Below are positions 17,227 to 25,580 of a DNA stretch of 64,000 bases, piece after piece. Numbering within the stretch: position 1 is the stretch's first letter; the number at the start of each line of letters is the position of its first letter. The DNA is from LMUY01 sp965199555. GTDB taxonomy: Bacteria > Pseudomonadota > Alphaproteobacteria > Acetobacterales > Acetobacteraceae. Both the position numbers and the translations under genes were made by a program. The notes beneath the pieces were generated by a model. The model saw only the letters and a list, made by a program, of their open reading frames with translations. It did no database searches and was not told where the DNA came from. The DNA lies in contig CBDASJ010000008.1 in assembly GCA_965199555.1 (NCBI GenBank), forward strand, positions 124,001-188,000. Direction: 5' to 3'.

Positions 17227-17393
17227 CACGAAACTCCCAGGGCGTTTAGGGGAGTAGGCGCAGCGCGCATCCCCCGATCGCCAGCAGATGCACGCGAGCG
17301 GAAAGTCTGACTTGTTCTCCTTGGCCCAACATTCCAGGCCCAGTCTGGCGTTGGGTGAACGCTAGCCGGCTCCGATGTTGGAAAGCACGAAGT

Positions 17394-17420
17394 GTATGGC
17401 CGGGACGGAAGATGACCAAG
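17394..17420 (-). promoter_or_regulatory. Possible sigma-32-like promoter for prkA
   Basis: Minus strand CTTGGTC, 13-14 bases, then CCATAC, which resembles the heat-shock pattern CTTGAAA-N13/15-CCCCATNT only partly. About 170 bases before the prkA start. Low support. Confidence 0.2.
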
Positions 17421-17425
17421 CAAAC

Positions 17426-17460
17426 GTGACAAAAAAACGACAACGTGCGGGGTTTGTCAC
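17426..17460. promoter_or_regulatory. Inverted repeat upstream of prkA
   Basis: GTGACAAA at 17426-17433 and its exact reverse complement TTTGTCAC at 17453-17460, 19 bases apart (27 bases centre to centre). The arms include the GTGAC/GTCAC core common in dimeric regulator sites. Position about 200 bases before prkA. No regulator can be named. Confidence 0.35.
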
Positions 17461-17929
17461 TCTGCCCGCACCGCATTTCAAATAGTCGTTCTCGGCAGCC
17501 GGTCGTTTACGACATCAGGCCGGCTCGACGCGCCGGCTTTATGGCTCTCGGCTTCTGTGCTCACTGCGCCGGTTCCAACCATCGCGCGCGCACAATCGAT
17601 GGCTGGCAGATCATCGCCGCCTCTCCCTTAGGCAAAGGATACGGCCGCAGTTAGGTTGATCTTAGGCAGCGTGGGCGTGGACCAGGCACATTCAGCCGTT
17701 CGGGCGAGCTTCACCGAGAAATGCGCCATACTTCGACGAGTGGCCGTGGATCTGATCCCTAAGCTCCTGATCACCGCGCTTTACCGTGTTGGCATTGCAC
17801 CGCAGCAACGCCGGTGACGAAAGCCGCGCCGTGCGAACGGCACGACAGTGACTTGCACAATGATACCATCTCTGCCTAGGGTGCTGGAAAGCAGCACGCC
17901 CGCCCGTGCCTGCCCGGAGAGCCTCGCGC

Positions 17930-19357
17930 ATGGACGTCGCCACCGCTGCCAGCCTGCCCTTGGACGCCGCATCCGCTTCGGCCGGCCTTGCCTCCGTCCC
18001 GGGCATGAGCCCGCGCACCCGGCGTTTGCTGCATGGCCGCATCGTGCCGACGCTGCTCGCGCTTGCTTGGCCGAACATGCTGGTCATGCTGGCGCAGGCT
18101 TCCACCGGGCTGATTGAAACCTGGTGGGTGTCCCACCTGGGCACCGATGCGCTGACCGGCATGGCGCTGGTGTTCCCGGGCTACATGATGATGACCATGC
18201 TGTCCGCCGGGGCGGTCGGCGGCGGCATATCGTCCGCCATCGCCCGGGCCCTGGGCGCCGGCCGCCGCCAGGATGCGGACGCGCTGGTGCTGCACGCGAT
18301 CCTGATCAACCTCGCCTTGGGCGTGGCGAGTTCGGCGTTGTTCCTGCTATTCGGGCGGCAGATCTATGCAGCCATGGGCGGCGAAGGGGCGTCGATCGAT
18401 GCGGCCTTGGCTTATTCCAATGTGGTGTTCGCCGGCGGCGTCCTGGTTTGGCTGATGAACGCACTGGCCAGCGTGATCCGCGGCACCGGCAACATGCTGG
18501 TGCCCTCGCTGGCGATCTGCGTCGGGGTCGCGCTGCTCATCCCGCTGTCGCCGATGCTCATCTTCGGCTTCGGCCCGCTGCCGGCGTTGGGCATCGCCGG
18601 GGGCGGCGCGGCCATCCTGGTCACCACGCTGGCGATGATCCTCGTGCTGGGCTGGTACATGCTGTCCGGTCGCTGCGTGGTGCGGTTGCGGGCCGTGCCG
18701 CTGAACTGGCCGATGTTCGCCGACATCTTGCGCGTCGGCGGGGTGGCCACGATCAGCACGTTGCAAACGACGCTGACGGTGGCGCTGACCACGGCGCTGG
18801 TCGGCACGGCCGCCGGCCCGGACGCGGTCGCCGGCTATGGCACCGGCGCGCGGCTGGAATACCTGCTGATCCCGCTGGTGTTCGGCCTTGGCGCGCCGAT
18901 GGTGGCAATGGTCGGCACCAACATCGGCGCCGGGCAGCGGCAGCGTGCACTGCGCATCGCGCTGACGGGCGGCGGCCTGGCGTTCCTGCTCAGCGAGACG
19001 ATCGGCGTGGCCGCCGCGATCTGGCCCGGCGCCTGGCTGGACCTGTTCGGCAGCAATCCGCGCATGCTGGGCACCGGCACGGCCTACTTGCATTTCGTTG
19101 GCCCGACCTATGGGTTCTTCGGCCTTGGCCTGTCGCTGTACTTCGCATCCCAGGGCGCCGGCCGGCTGACATGGCCGTTGCTCGGCGGGTTGCTGCGCCT
19201 GCTGGTGGCGGTGGGCGGCGGATGGGCGGTGCTTGCCGCAACCGACTCGCTGACCTGGACCTTCGCGGTGCTGGGCCTGGCGCTGGTCCTGTATGGCACC
19301 ACCATCGTCACGGCGGTCGCCAGCGGCGTGTGGTTCCGCGACGCGGACCTTAGCTAG
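17930..19357 (+). CDS. MATE family efflux transporter
   Basis: Inner-membrane multidrug/toxin exporter of the MATE family, 475 residues, 12 hydrophobic segments in two repeats. Motifs: PTLLALAWPNMLVMLAQASTGLIETWWVSHLGTDALTGMA (first repeat) and RVGGVATISTLQTTLTVALTTALVGTAAG (second repeat, near residue 265). ATG 17930 is chosen; an upstream GTG would add eight residues and an ATG at residue 26 would still leave a complete domain. It converges with and overlaps the lipoprotein gene by eight bases. Substrate unknown. Confidence 0.9.
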   Translation: MDVATAASLPLDAASASAGLASVPGMSPRTRRLLHGRIVPTLLALAWPNMLVMLAQASTGLIETWWVSHLGTDALTGMALVFPGYMMMTMLSAGAVGGGISSAIARALGAGRRQDADALVLHAILINLALGVASSALFLLFGRQIYAAMGGEGASIDAALAYSNVVFAGGVLVWLMNALASVIRGTGNMLVPSLAICVGVALLIPLSPMLIFGFGPLPALGIAGGGAAILVTTLAMILVLGWYMLSGRCVVRLRAVPLNWPMFADILRVGGVATISTLQTTLTVALTTALVGTAAGPDAVAGYGTGARLEYLLIPLVFGLGAPMVAMVGTNIGAGQRQRALRIALTGGGLAFLLSETIGVAAAIWPGAWLDLFGSNPRMLGTGTAYLHFVGPTYGFFGLGLSLYFASQGAGRLTWPLLGGLLRLLVAVGGGWAVLAATDSLTWTFAVLGLALVLYGTTIVTAVASGVWFRDADLS

Positions 19358-19970
19358 CGCCCGACATCCGGCGTTGCTGGGGCAGTGCCGCGATCCTGCC
19401 TTCCACCTCCGCCATCAGCCGCGCTACCGCGGCACGGCCGGAGGCGGCGATCTGCGGCGGGCTCCTGCCGTCCAGGGGCGCCTCGGCCGTGGCATCCGCC
19501 TGCAACAGCACGCGGGCCGGCGAGGGTGACAGGTCGATCAGCACCAGGCCCAGGGCGGCGCGGCTGATGGTCTGCGCCGGCAGCGCCAGCAGCGACTGCA
19601 ACTCCCCTTCCAGTGCCCAATCCGCCCGGGCGCGGCTGCCGGGTGCCAGCACGGCGGAAAACAACCCGCTGGCGGCGAGCCAGCGGCGCAGGCTGTCCTC
19701 CACCGCGTCGGCCGGCGGCACGCTCCATTCCTCATAGAAATCCGTGTGGATGCTGCCGTCGTTCTCGACGATCTGCAGGCCGCGGGCTTCCAGGCCGGGC
19801 GCCGTGCGCAACGTGCGGACCAGCAGCACCTTGCCGCCCGGCCGCGGCGGCAAGGCAACCGGGCGGCGCACGTCCAGCGGCCAGGATCGCTTCTCCAGGT
19901 AAGGACGCGCCGGCAGGATGCTGCACCCGCCGAGGATCGCCGGGGCCGCCAGCAGCCATCGCCGCCTCAC
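19350..19970 (-). CDS. ABC-type transport auxiliary lipoprotein (PqiC/MlaD-associated type)
   Basis: Predicted outer-membrane lipoprotein of 206 residues with a lipobox near residue 16 (AILGGCSILPA). The fold signature is that of ABC transporter auxiliary lipoproteins: YLEKRSWPLDVRRP, LLVRTLRTAPGLEARGL near 50-66, FYEEWSVPPADAVEDSLRRWL near 78-98. It starts with GTG overlapping the stop of the MCE gene as GTGA, so it is the last gene of an ATPase-MCE-lipoprotein unit that moves lipids between the membranes. Confidence 0.9.
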   Translation of the reverse strand: MRRRWLLAAPAILGGCSILPARPYLEKRSWPLDVRRPVALPPRPGGKVLLVRTLRTAPGLEARGLQIVENDGSIHTDFYEEWSVPPADAVEDSLRRWLAASGLFSAVLAPGSRARADWALEGELQSLLALPAQTISRAALGLVLIDLSPSPARVLLQADATAEAPLDGRSPPQIAASGRAAVARLMAEVEGRIAALPQQRRMSGAS

Positions 19971-20971
19971 CGGTCGCGGCTCCGCGCCGGTGCGCCGCCG
20001 AGTACGACCTGCCCCGGGTCGCGCCGCAACGCTTCGCTGGTTTGCCGCAGGGCGGCCACGGTGGTGCGCGCGTCCCGCAGCAACGGCACCAGCCCGGCCT
20101 CCAAATCCGCCGAGCCGCTATCCGCCCGGCGCGCCACCTCGTCCAAGGAGGCGATCAGTTGCGGCAATCGGGCGACGGCCTGGTTCAGCCGATCCGTGGC
20201 CGCGGTGGCGGAGCGCAGCAATTGCTGGGTTTGCGGCCCCTGCGCCAGCGCACGGGCGGAGGCCAGCGTGTCGCGCAACTGCGCCGACAGCGCCGACACG
20301 TCGGCGTCCGACAAGGCGGACTGCACCGTGCGCAAGGTGGCGGTGGCCTGCACCATCAGATTATGGGCGTCCCCGTCGTGCAACGTGCCGCGCAGCTCGG
20401 TCACCAAGTCCAGCACCCCGCTGGCCAGTCCGTTGATGTCAACCTGCTGGATCTTGCCCAGCAACACGGTCGCCGCATCCTGCACCTGGCTGAGCGTGGA
20501 CGGGACGGACGGGATATAGTCGTAGCGAGGCGTCCATGGCACGTCGAGCGGCGGGAACTGCGTCGGGTTGGTGAAGTCCAGTTCCACGTAGCTCAACCCG
20601 GTCAGGCCCTGCGGGGCGATGCGGGCGCGCAGGCCGCGGGACACGCTGTCGGCGTTGGGCGCCTCGCCGACGCGCGACACGTCGATCTCGAAGCGGACGA
20701 ACACGGTGCGGAAGGTGGTGCGCCGGATGGCGTCCGGCTCGTCCCTTCCATAGGCGGCGCTAACCAGCCCGATCTCGGTCACGGCGCCGATGGCGACGCC
20801 GCGGTATTTCACCGGCGCGCCGACATCCAGCCCCTGCACGCTGTCGCGGAAATAGGTCTCGTACGGCTTGGCATGGCGGATCTGGCTGCCGCTGAGGAAC
20901 AGCACCATGCCCAGCAACAGCGCCACGCCACCCGCCACCAGGATGCCCACGCGAAGATAAGTGCCACGCAT
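19967..20971 (-). CDS. MCE (MlaD-type) lipid-binding protein
   Basis: Membrane-anchored MCE-domain protein, 334 residues. An N-terminal helix (VGILVAGGVALLLGMVLFLSG) is followed by the MCE domain with YFRDSVQGLDVGAPVKYRGVAIGAV (about 40-64) and LSYVELDF (about 130). A long helical tail with spaced Ala/Leu/Gln (about 175-320) likely forms the channel-like coiled region seen in MCE proteins. ATG 20971 overlaps the ATPase stop as TGATG. This frame extends further upstream inside the ATPase gene, but that part is not protein-like. Confidence 0.92.
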   Translation of the reverse strand: MRGTYLRVGILVAGGVALLLGMVLFLSGSQIRHAKPYETYFRDSVQGLDVGAPVKYRGVAIGAVTEIGLVSAAYGRDEPDAIRRTTFRTVFVRFEIDVSRVGEAPNADSVSRGLRARIAPQGLTGLSYVELDFTNPTQFPPLDVPWTPRYDYIPSVPSTLSQVQDAATVLLGKIQQVDINGLASGVLDLVTELRGTLHDGDAHNLMVQATATLRTVQSALSDADVSALSAQLRDTLASARALAQGPQTQQLLRSATAATDRLNQAVARLPQLIASLDEVARRADSGSADLEAGLVPLLRDARTTVAALRQTSEALRRDPGQVVLGGAPARSRDR

Positions 20972-21711
20972 CACGCTGCCTCCCGCCGGAAGAACGCGCG
21001 CACGGCCGGTTCGGTGCTGTCGCGGGCCAGCAAACGCGGATCGCCCTGCGCGAGCACGCCGCGCCCGGTGCGGTCCAGCATCAGGCACCGGTCGGCGATC
21101 GCCATCACGGATGCCAGCTCGTGCGTCACCACGACGAAGGTCGCGCCCAACCTGTCGCGCAGTTGCAGGATCAGCCGGTCCAGTTCCGCCGAAATCACCG
21201 GGTCCAGCCCGGCGGAGGGCTCGTCCAGGAACAGCAGCGGCGGGTCCAGCGCCAGCGCCCGCGCGATCCCGGCGCGCTTGGCCATGCCGCCGGATATTTC
21301 CGCGGGGCGGAGCGACGCGGCCTCCGCCAGGCCGACCTGCGCCAGCTTGAGCCGGGCCACCGCCGCGCAGGCCTCCGGCGGCAGGGCGGTGAGCGTGCGC
21401 AGGGGCAGGACGACGTTCTCCAGCAGGGTGAGCGAGCCGAACAAAGCACCAGACTGGAACATCACGCCGATCTCGCGCCGCACGGCGTCGGTGTCGGTCG
21501 CCACGTCGTGCCCCATGATACGGGCCCGCCCGGCGGTGATCGGCAGCAGCCCGACGAGCTGCCGCATCAGCGTGGATTTGCCGCTGCCGGACCCGCCCAG
21601 GATCGCGAACACCTGGCCGCGCGGCACGGTGAAGCTGACGTCCTGGAACACGGTGTGATCGCCGAAGGATTGCGCGAGGCTGCGTGCCTCGACCGCGAAC
21701 CCTTCGGTCAA
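20971..21711 (-). CDS. MlaF-type ABC transporter ATPase
   Basis: ATP-binding subunit for the MCE transporter, 246 residues. It has Walker A GGSGSGKSTLMRQL (about 38-51), Q-loop region VMFQSGALFGSLTLLENV (about 84-101, typical of the MlaF group), signature EISGGMAKRAGIARAL (about 135-150), Walker B LLFLDEPSAGLDP (about 157-169) and switch His in VVVTHELASV. The start is taken as TTG 21711, which overlaps the DUF29 stop as TTGA; no ATG or GTG fits at that point. No permease gene adjoins it; the MlaE-like gene at 11257-12276 is the only candidate in the window. Confidence 0.93.
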   Translation of the reverse strand: MTEGFAVEARSLAQSFGDHTVFQDVSFTVPRGQVFAILGGSGSGKSTLMRQLVGLLPITAGRARIMGHDVATDTDAVRREIGVMFQSGALFGSLTLLENVVLPLRTLTALPPEACAAVARLKLAQVGLAEAASLRPAEISGGMAKRAGIARALALDPPLLFLDEPSAGLDPVISAELDRLILQLRDRLGATFVVVTHELASVMAIADRCLMLDRTGRGVLAQGDPRLLARDSTEPAVRAFFRREAA

Positions 21712-22175
21712 GCAAGCCGCATGGTCAACGCGGCGATGTCGGCAGTGCGGTCGAGCAGGTCGGTGATCGTGAAAGGGCACTGGTCCGGCCATGCGGGTGA
21801 AACGGGCGCGTCCGCCAGCGCGGCGCGGGCCTGCCGCCGCGCGTCGTGATAGACCGATTGCAGGTCGATGCGCTGCGTCATGGACGGCGCGTGCCGCCGC
21901 CGGGCACCGGCCAGGAAGGCCAGCAACTCGACGCGCCAATGATGGGTGGACGGGTGGCCCGGCGCAGCGGCCAGCTTCAACAGGTGGACGATGGCCTGTT
22001 CCAGCAGGCTTTCGCAGGCATGCAGTTCGGCGCGGCCCACATCCAGGACCTCCTCGATGACGTTGGGCCAGTCGATGGACGCGTTCAGCCGTTCACCAGT
22101 CGCAGTACGGCGCAGCAGGTCGGCCTGCTGTTCGGACCAAAGCAGCGCGTCGCGCTCGTAGAGACCATCGGGCAT
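21708..22175 (-). CDS. DUF29 family protein
   Basis: A 155-residue cytoplasmic, helix-rich protein of the DUF29 family. Typical features: LYERDALLWSEQQADLLRR at the start, LNASIDWPNVIEEVLDVGRAE (about 28-48), and LEQAIVHLLKLAAAPGHPSTHHWRVEL (about 55-80). The family is common in cyanobacteria and alphaproteobacteria with no known function. ATG 22175 gives the family start. Its stop overlaps the TTG of the MlaF-type ATPase, so the two may be translated together; this link is unusual and may be accidental packing. Confidence 0.87.
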   Translation of the reverse strand: MPDGLYERDALLWSEQQADLLRRTATGERLNASIDWPNVIEEVLDVGRAELHACESLLEQAIVHLLKLAAAPGHPSTHHWRVELLAFLAGARRRHAPSMTQRIDLQSVYHDARRQARAALADAPVSPAWPDQCPFTITDLLDRTADIAALTMRLA

Positions 22176-22185
22176 GGTCGGCACG

Positions 22186-23157
22186 CTACTCCGCGGCGCG
22201 GCTCGCATGCCACTCCGGCGGTGCCACGGCGCCCACCTGGTCCGTGATGCGGCGGTAGGCTTCCGGCCGGCGATGCTTGTCGAAGGCGAAGATCGTGGTG
22301 CGGCCCAGCGTGCACCGGTCCAGGTCGCAATCGGCCGTGATCAGCTCGTCGCCCCAACTGGTCGCTTCCGCCATGATCTCACCCTGCGGGTTGACGATGA
22401 TGGAGTTGCCGAACAGCTCGCAGCCATCCTCCACCCCGGCCTTGGCCGTGGCCACCGCGAAGGTGGCGTTCTGGTAGGCGCCGGCCTGGATGGTCAGGTG
22501 GCTGTGCAGCACGCGCAGATGGTGCGCCTCGAACCCGCGGGCGTCCTGGTTCAGGCTCGGCGTGTTGTAGCCCAGCATCACCAGCTCGACCGATTGCAGC
22601 CCCAGCACCCGCCAGGCTTCCGGCCAGCGCCGGTCGTTGCAGATCAGCAGCCCGGCATTGACCGGCATGCCGCCCAGCGGCGCCCGCACCACGGGGAAGC
22701 CGAGGTCACCCACCTCGAAATACCGCTTCTCCAGATGCTGCACCTTGCGCGCTGGGTCGTACTCCGCATGGCCCGGCAGGTGGACCTTGCGGTATTTCAG
22801 CATGGCCTCGCCCTGCGGGTTGACCAGGATGGCGGTGTTGAAATGCCGCCCGTCCGGCGTGCGCTCGGCGTAGCCCAAATGGAAGGCGATGCCGAAGCGC
22901 CGCGCCGCCTCGAACAAGGGCGCGGTCTCGTTCGAGGGCATGGCCGTTTCAAACCAGCCATCCGCCTCGGCCCGGTCCTCGTGATAATGCCGCGGGAAGA
23001 AGGTGGTGAGCGCCAGTTCCGGGAACACCACCACCTGAACGCCGCGCGCATGGGCGCGCTCCATCAAGCGGACCATGCGGCCCACGGCGGCGGCGCGGGG
23101 CTCGGCCTTCTGGATGGGGCCGAGCTGGGCGGCGGCGACGGTGACGATGCGGGCCAT
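22186..23157 (-). CDS. N-carbamoyl-D-amino acid hydrolase-like nitrilase (copy 1)
   Basis: Carbon-nitrogen hydrolase, 323 residues, close to D-carbamoylases (about 304). The Glu-Lys-Cys triad is present: FPELALTTFFPR (Glu near 46), YRKVHLPGHAEYD (Lys near 127) and GLLICNDRRWPE (Cys near 173). These flanking sequences are those of N-carbamoyl-D-amino acid amidohydrolase, which turns carbamoyl amino acids into amino acid, CO2 and ammonia. ATG 23157 shares one base with the stop of the paralogous gene upstream. It is the last gene of a ureide-degrading operon. Confidence 0.88.
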   Translation of the reverse strand: MARIVTVAAAQLGPIQKAEPRAAAVGRMVRLMERAHARGVQVVVFPELALTTFFPRHYHEDRAEADGWFETAMPSNETAPLFEAARRFGIAFHLGYAERTPDGRHFNTAILVNPQGEAMLKYRKVHLPGHAEYDPARKVQHLEKRYFEVGDLGFPVVRAPLGGMPVNAGLLICNDRRWPEAWRVLGLQSVELVMLGYNTPSLNQDARGFEAHHLRVLHSHLTIQAGAYQNATFAVATAKAGVEDGCELFGNSIIVNPQGEIMAEATSWGDELITADCDLDRCTLGRTTIFAFDKHRRPEAYRRITDQVGAVAPPEWHASRAAE

Positions 23158-24116
23158 TACTCGGCTGCCTCCGGCAAAAGCTGGGGTGGCGTGGCGCCGG
23201 CCTGCGCGGTGATCGCGGCATACTGCTCCGGCCGGCGATGGGCGGCGAAGTCGAACATCTTTTCCTTGCCCTGGCGGCAGGCATCCAGGTCGCACACCGC
23301 CACCACCACCTCGTCCGCCAGGCCGGCGGCCTCCGCCACGATGACGCCGTTGGGGTCCACGATGCAGGAGCCGCCGATCAGCCCGGCGCCGTCCTCCACC
23401 CCCGCCTTGGCGACCGCCACCGCCCAGGTGGCGTTCATGTAGGCGTTGGCCTGCACCACCAACTTGGAATGGAAGGTGCGCAGGGCGGCATCCTCGGTCG
23501 TGCCGCCATTCGGGTCATACGCCGCGGAGTTGTAGCCAACGCACACCAACTCCACCCCGCCCAGGCCCAGCATGCGCCAGGATTCGGGCCAGCGCCGGTC
23601 GTTGCAGATCATCATGCCCAACACGCCGCTGCCTAGCGACGCCGGGCCGCGCCACACGGGGAAGCCCTTGTCGCCATAGGCGAAGTAGCGCTTTTCCAGT
23701 TGCTGGTTGCGCTCGCCCGGGCGCGGCTCGACCGTGCCGGGCAGGTGGACCTTGCGATATGTGCCGATGGTCCGCCCTTCCGGGGACACCAGAATGGCGG
23801 TGTTGAACAGTCGCGCGCCGGCCTGCTCGGCATAGCCGATGCTGAACCCGACGCCGAGTTCGCGGGCGCGGTCGAACAAGGGCTGCACCGCCGGGTTGGG
23901 CATCGCCGGTTCGGCCATCGCCGCCACCGCTTCGGCCGGCAGCAGCCAGCGCGGGAAGAAGGTGGTGAAGGCCAGCTCTGGGAACACCACCAGCCGGGCG
24001 CCCTGCCCGGCCGCCTGCTCCAGCAGGTGGATGATGCGCTCCAGCGTGGCGGCGCGGCTATCCGCCCGTTGCGTCGGACCCATCTGCGCGGCGGCGACGG
24101 TCAGCAAACGTGCCAT
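23157..24116 (-). CDS. N-carbamoyl-amino acid hydrolase-like nitrilase (copy 2)
   Basis: Tandem paralogue of the next gene, 319 residues, with the same catalytic frame: FPELAFTTFFPRWLL (Glu), YRKVHLPGTVEP (Lys) and GMMICNDRRWPESW (Cys). The copies differ in the loops that shape the active site (for example GYNSAAYDPNGGTTEDA against GYNTPSLNQDARGFEA), so they probably take different substrates. ATG 24116 follows the hydantoinase-like gene by one base. Products expected: amino acid or beta-amino acid plus ammonia and CO2. Confidence 0.87.
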   Translation of the reverse strand: MARLLTVAAAQMGPTQRADSRAATLERIIHLLEQAAGQGARLVVFPELAFTTFFPRWLLPAEAVAAMAEPAMPNPAVQPLFDRARELGVGFSIGYAEQAGARLFNTAILVSPEGRTIGTYRKVHLPGTVEPRPGERNQQLEKRYFAYGDKGFPVWRGPASLGSGVLGMMICNDRRWPESWRMLGLGGVELVCVGYNSAAYDPNGGTTEDAALRTFHSKLVVQANAYMNATWAVAVAKAGVEDGAGLIGGSCIVDPNGVIVAEAAGLADEVVVAVCDLDACRQGKEKMFDFAAHRRPEQYAAITAQAGATPPQLLPEAAE

Positions 24117-24117
24117 G

Positions 24118-25467
24118 TCAGCCTTCCCCCCGCCGGATGAAACGGCCGGTGCCCGGCGCCGCCAGCACGGTCGCGCCATCCCAGATGATCTCGCCCCGCA
24201 GCAGCGTGGCGGCGACCCGGCCGCGCATGGACCGGCCCTGGTAGGGCGACCAGCGCATCTCCGGCCGGTCCTGGATCGCCGCCTCGTCAAAGGTGAACTC
24301 GCCCGGCTCCAGCACCAGCAAATCGGCGTCCATGCCCGGTCCGATGGCGCCCTTGCGCAGCAGCCCGTGATGCCGTGCCGGGCGGTCCGCGCAGTAGCTG
24401 GCCATCAGGGTCGGCGACAGGCCGCGTTCCGATAACAGCGTGTACATCAGCGGCGCAAAGCTTTGCAGCCCGGTCAGCCCGGCGCCGCACTTGAAGATGT
24501 CGGCGAACCCTTTGCGGTCGGCCGGCCAGGGCGCGTGGTCGGTGGACACATAGGCGATCGTGCCAGCCTGCAGCGCGACCCACATGCGCTCCACCTCCGC
24601 CGCGGTGCGGAACGGCGGGTTGCATTTGCCGCGCCCGGCCAGGCGGACGATGTCGTCCTCCGTCATGCACAGGTACTGGATGCAGGCTTCCCCGCTCGCC
24701 TGCCCGCCGGCGGCGCGGAACGCCTCGGCGATGGCAAAGCCGCGCGCCACGGAGGAATGCGCGATGTGGACATGTGCCCCGGTTTCCAGACCGATCTCGA
24801 AGATCTCGTTGTCGGCCATGGTTTCCGCCAGCGGCGGACGGGTGCGGCAATGCATGATCGGGTGGGTCTCGCCGGCCGCCAGCGCTTCGGCGGTCAGCCG
24901 CTCCACCAGCTCCTGATCCTCGTTGTGGACGGAGACCGGCAGGCCGGTGCGGGCGATGGCGGCAAAGGCGGCGACCATGGTGGGGTGGTCGATGCGCGGG
25001 AAGCGCACCGCGTCATACTCGTAGGTCGACAGCTTGAACGAACACACGCCGGCCGCGGCCAGCCCGGCCACCGCATCCACGCCGCCATGCTTGGCGATGG
25101 TGCCGTACAACGCCACGTCCACATGCGCGGTGCGGTCCACCCAGTCGATCTTCTCCGCCAGCACGGCCGCATCGGTCACCGCCTGGGGCACGTCGTATGG
25201 CATGTCCACGCAGGTGGTGACGCCGCCCGCCGCCGCGGAGCGGGTGGCGCCCTCGATGCCGGGCCAGCCAATCGCCGAACTGGTGTGCATGTGGCCGTCC
25301 ACCAAGCCGGGCAGCACGAGGTGGCCGCGGTAATCCAGCACCCGGGTGGCCTGCGGCGGTTCACCCTGCCCTAGCGCGGCGATGCGCTCGCCGGCGATGG
25401 CGATCCAGCCATCCGGCAGAACCTCCGTCGAGGTAACAATCGTGCCGCGAACAAGGCTGTCGTGCAT
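24118..25467 (-). CDS. Allantoinase/hydantoinase-like cyclic amidohydrolase
   Basis: Metal-dependent ring-opening amidohydrolase, 449 residues. Ligands are visible: HMH in VDGHMHTSS (about 59-61), Lys in SFKLSTYEYD (about 146), His in SVHNED, His in HIAHSS and Asp in YVSTDHAPW. KCNPPFR, GLTGLQSFAPLM and the end RWSPYQGRSMRGRVAATLLRG resemble allantoinase more than dihydroorotase. With two carbamoylases downstream it would open a hydantoin, dihydropyrimidine or allantoin ring to feed them. ATG 25467 has AAGGAG five bases upstream; the longer frame overlaps the divergent lysS and is rejected. Confidence 0.87.
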   Translation of the reverse strand: MHDSLVRGTIVTSTEVLPDGWIAIAGERIAALGQGEPPQATRVLDYRGHLVLPGLVDGHMHTSSAIGWPGIEGATRSAAAGGVTTCVDMPYDVPQAVTDAAVLAEKIDWVDRTAHVDVALYGTIAKHGGVDAVAGLAAAGVCSFKLSTYEYDAVRFPRIDHPTMVAAFAAIARTGLPVSVHNEDQELVERLTAEALAAGETHPIMHCRTRPPLAETMADNEIFEIGLETGAHVHIAHSSVARGFAIAEAFRAAGGQASGEACIQYLCMTEDDIVRLAGRGKCNPPFRTAAEVERMWVALQAGTIAYVSTDHAPWPADRKGFADIFKCGAGLTGLQSFAPLMYTLLSERGLSPTLMASYCADRPARHHGLLRKGAIGPGMDADLLVLEPGEFTFDEAAIQDRPEMRWSPYQGRSMRGRVAATLLRGEIIWDGATVLAAPGTGRFIRRGEG

Positions 25468-25543
25468 GAAATCTCCTTCGCGGCAGAGGTTAGGCCGTGC
25501 GGAAAACCGGGGCAACGATCCGCTGCCGGTCGCCCTGAGCCGA

Positions 25544-25580
25544 TTGACCCAGCGGGTCGCAATTCCTAGCGTGCGCCCGA
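25544..25580 (+). promoter_or_regulatory. Possible promoter giving a leaderless lysS transcript
   Basis: TTGACC at 25544-25549, 17 bases, TAGCGT at 25567-25572, then only seven bases to the ATG at 25580. Transcription would begin at or next to the ATG. No Shine-Dalgarno precedes the ATG, which fits leaderless translation. The -10 match is poor (3 of 6). Confidence 0.35.

Larger units (their letters stand above)
17227..17929. other. Gene-free intergenic region between prkA and the MATE gene
   Basis: About 700 bases between divergent genes with no convincing reading frame; short frames here lack ribosome sites and family motifs. It is less GC-rich than its neighbours and includes a run of seven A. 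Visible elements: an inverted repeat GTGACAAA/TTTGTCAC (17426-17460) and a possible heat-shock-like promoter at 17394-17420, both nearer prkA. I see no tRNA or obvious small RNA, although one could be present. Confidence 0.7.

Noticed and set aside
17445..17654. 69-residue frame in the prkA-MATE gap
   Set aside because: No ribosome site, Cys/Arg-rich composition, no recognisable family.
17692..18162. 156-residue minus-strand frame overlapping the MATE gene start
   Set aside because: Mostly antisense to the MATE coding region and not protein-like.
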